A stretch of 64,000 nt of DNA. Origin: Micractinium sp. NFX-FRZ (lineage: Eukaryota; Chlorophyta; Trebouxiophyceae; Chlorellales; Chlorellaceae). Made by a program: the position numbers and the translations under genes. Shown piece by piece: positions 62,124 to 64,000 of this stretch. Where the stretch lies: positions 62,001 to 126,000 of the forward strand of contig JAPTJF010000134.1 of NCBI GenBank assembly GCA_029339195.1, read 5' to 3'. The notes beneath the pieces were generated by a model. The model did not search any database and was not told where the DNA came from. It saw only the letters and a program-made list of their open reading frames with translations. Each line of letters begins with the position of its first letter. Position 1 is the stretch's first letter.

Positions 62124-64000
62124 GATGGTCCAACACGGCTATTATGATATTGCATTCAGAGGGCTGTTGGGAACTACGGGTTCTCGCACGTCTGTGCATT
62201 ATTGCTGTACATGCCAACCTGCCACTGGGCCTCCCCCCACCCCTCCTGCCAGGCTGCTGGACCCCCAGCTGGCCACAAGCTACCCATCTGCCATCCTGGC
62301 CCGTGAGCGCGCCATCGTGGTCAACCTGGAGTTCATCAAGTGCATCATCTCAATGGGTGAGTCATGCCACAGCAGCAGTGGGCCTGGTGCTGCCGCGTGC
62401 GCCGGGCGTGCCTGCACCGGCTCTGCTGGCACCACACCATGGAAGCGCCGCGCCCGCTGCATCCTCCCCCTCGTACAACCGCGAGAGCCGCTCCAAAGAG
62501 GCGTCTGTTGAGCGCCACATCCTGTTCTCCTGCTGCCGCCTTGCCGCTGCGTTACTCAACAAGCGCCAATGCACCCAACCCGCCCCTGCAGACAACGTGT
62601 ACATCACCAACCTGGAGGACCAAAACACGCCCTCGTGCTGCATGCAGCGCCCGTGTGATTCTCAGTGTGTGCAACCTGATCTTCTCTCCCCCCTCCCCCA
62701 TGCCTCTCACAGACAACGTGTACATCACCAACCTGGAGGACCAAAACACGCTGCAGTTTGTGGAGGAGCTGCAGCGGAAGCTGCGGGCGGCCGCGGCGGC
62801 CGCCGCCGCCGCCGCAAACGGCCCAGAGGGCATCCTCAACGGCCCGGGCGGCATGTTTGTGTCGCAGTCCATGGCCAACCTGGCGGGCAGCTCAGGTGCG
62901 CGCCTGCTGCTGGGCAGTTACAACGGGTTGCCGCAACAGGTTGATGCTGAAGCTGAGGGGCAGGAGACGCGGGGGGGGGTGCAATGTAAGGCCAAGCTGG
63001 CGGGAGCCTCGGGTGCCTCTGGTTTTGCTGGTGCCGCTTGGGTGGCGGCCGGGCCAAATGCTGCAGAAGCAACAGTGGGCAGGGTTGCTGGCTGCTGCAA
63101 GTGGGTGTTTGTTTGTTCACACTGACGGGTTGCATTGCTATGTTAGCCTGCAAGCAACCGCCGTGCTGTGCATTGCTGCAACTGAGCACCACGCGCTGCC
63201 CTTGCCCCGCTGTCCCTTTGGCAGGCTCCGGCGCCCCGGGCGGCGTCCCGCTCAGCAGCATCTCTGCTGCGCACGAGGAGCTGCCCTTTGAGCTGCGCGC
63301 GCTTGAGATAGCGCTGGACACGGTGTCACAATACCTTGAGAGGCTGACGGGGGACTTGGAGGCGGCGGCACACCCCGCGCTGGATGCGCTGACCGGCAAG
63401 GTGGGAGGAGGCTCCTCGGGTCTCAAGGCTCTTTAGGAACCAGCAGTCCTGCCGGTGCAGAGCATCGACCCAAACGTGGTGCGGATGCAATGCACCAGCT
63501 CCTGGACCTGCTAAGCTTACAGCAGGAGCTATGGTCGGTAGTAAAATAGGTTTGCCTGCCTGCCTGTTTGCATGCGATGGTGCAGGTAGTGGCCTGGCGT
63601 ACATTCGCAACACAAAAGCTCACAGCAGTCCTCTGCCCCCTGCCCACCCACAGATCAACACCAGTAACCTGGAGCGTGTGCGGCGCATCAAGAACAGGAT
63701 GGTGCGGCTGACCACGCGCGTGGAGACGGTGCGTGTGCGCTGCTTCCAGCAGCCACTGCTGTATGGCCTACCTTCAAGACTTCTGCCCCTTCTCCAGCAG
63801 AGGGTGCAGCGTAGTTCCCCTGCTGCCTTGCCAACTGGCTGCTTCCCACGCGGGTACTGCATCCGCCCCACCCCGCTCCCCGCCGTCACAGCCACTCACG
63901 CATGCCGCCTGTGTTCCTCCCCGCTCTGCTGCAGCTGCGCGAGGTGCTGGAGAAGTTCCTGGATGACGACTCGGACATGAAGGACCTGAACCTCACAGCA
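61614..64000 (+). CDS. MRS2/CorA-type magnesium transporter B (3' end beyond window)
   Basis: Seven exons are inside the window: 61614-61760, 61909-62030, 62253-62356, 62713-62895, 63225-63400, 63654-63728 and 63935-64000 onwards. Exon sizes 147, 122 and 104 equal the first three of MRS2-A, and intron phases agree, so it is a tandem duplicate. Protein landmarks are KGTLAVRKWLAVNPLGEVRH, LLDPQLATSYPSAIL, DNVYITNLEDQNTLQFVEEL, an extra poly-Ala insert in exon 4, LPFELRALEIALDTVSQYLE, and LREVLEKFLDDDSDMKDLNL. The first 49 residues differ from MRS2-A and are Ala-rich, possibly giving another location. Both membrane helices and the GMN site lie outside the window. Intron 3 holds a perfect copy of the exon 4 start. 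Confidence 0.87.
62075..62122. repeat. (CTG)n microsatellite
   Basis: About fifteen CTG/CCG units in intron 2 of MRS2-B, just after the donor. Confidence 0.85.
62589..62630 (+). repeat. Perfect exon-edge copy (acceptor type) before MRS2-B exon 4
   Basis: 42 bases, the CAG acceptor plus 39 exonic bases, are identical to 62710-62751, 121 bases downstream. The copy is then followed by unrelated sequence and out-of-frame reading. Confidence 0.92.

Overview
The window is nuclear DNA of a green alga, most likely a Chlorella-like trebouxiophyte. The evidence is very GC-rich sequence, short exons with GT/GC...AG introns every 100-300 bases, strong third-position G/C bias, (CAG)n and (TGCC)n microsatellites, occasional TGTAA poly(A) motifs, and proteins that resemble plant or algal families. 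I found no tRNA, rRNA, transposase, phage gene or CRISPR array. Gene models were spliced by hand. For 14 of the 16 loci every exon phase joins without a stop; exceptions are stated.

Layout. Left third: an SR-like RRM protein (minus, cut by the left edge), then a plus-strand run of an RNI/LRR protein, an adenosine-specific-kinase family protein, an RHF-type RING-H2 ubiquitin ligase and a myo-inositol-oxygenase-like protein that has lost most iron ligands. Middle: an ELMO-domain protein (minus) diverging from a very long SFI1-type centrin-binding protein (plus); complex I subunit NDUFB10 (minus) diverging from the GPI-anchor subunit PIG-Y (plus); an unrecognised four-helix membrane protein; and a membrane-anchored DUF229 (alkaline-phosphatase-fold) protein. 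Right third: an ionotropic glutamate receptor-like channel (minus), an unrecognised gene (minus), a DnaJ-X chaperone (minus), and two tandem MRS2/CorA magnesium-transporter genes (plus), the second cut by the right edge.

The genes do not form one pathway; it is an ordinary mixed chromosome segment with several compact head-to-head pairs. The most unusual signal lies in the introns. In at least eight genes, an intron carries one to three copies (perfect to degenerate) of the edge of its neighbouring exon, including the splice site. Copies of an acceptor edge always lie upstream of the true acceptor, and copies of a donor edge always lie downstream of the true donor. This is what repeated tandem duplication across exon-intron boundaries would leave behind, and it looks like a continuing route of intron growth. 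Other points of interest are the MIOX-like pseudoenzyme, an AMN instead of GMN signature in MRS2, a mainly prokaryotic kinase family in an algal nucleus, GC-AG introns, a 16-nt and a 19-nt microexon, and a near-pure poly-C polypyrimidine tract.
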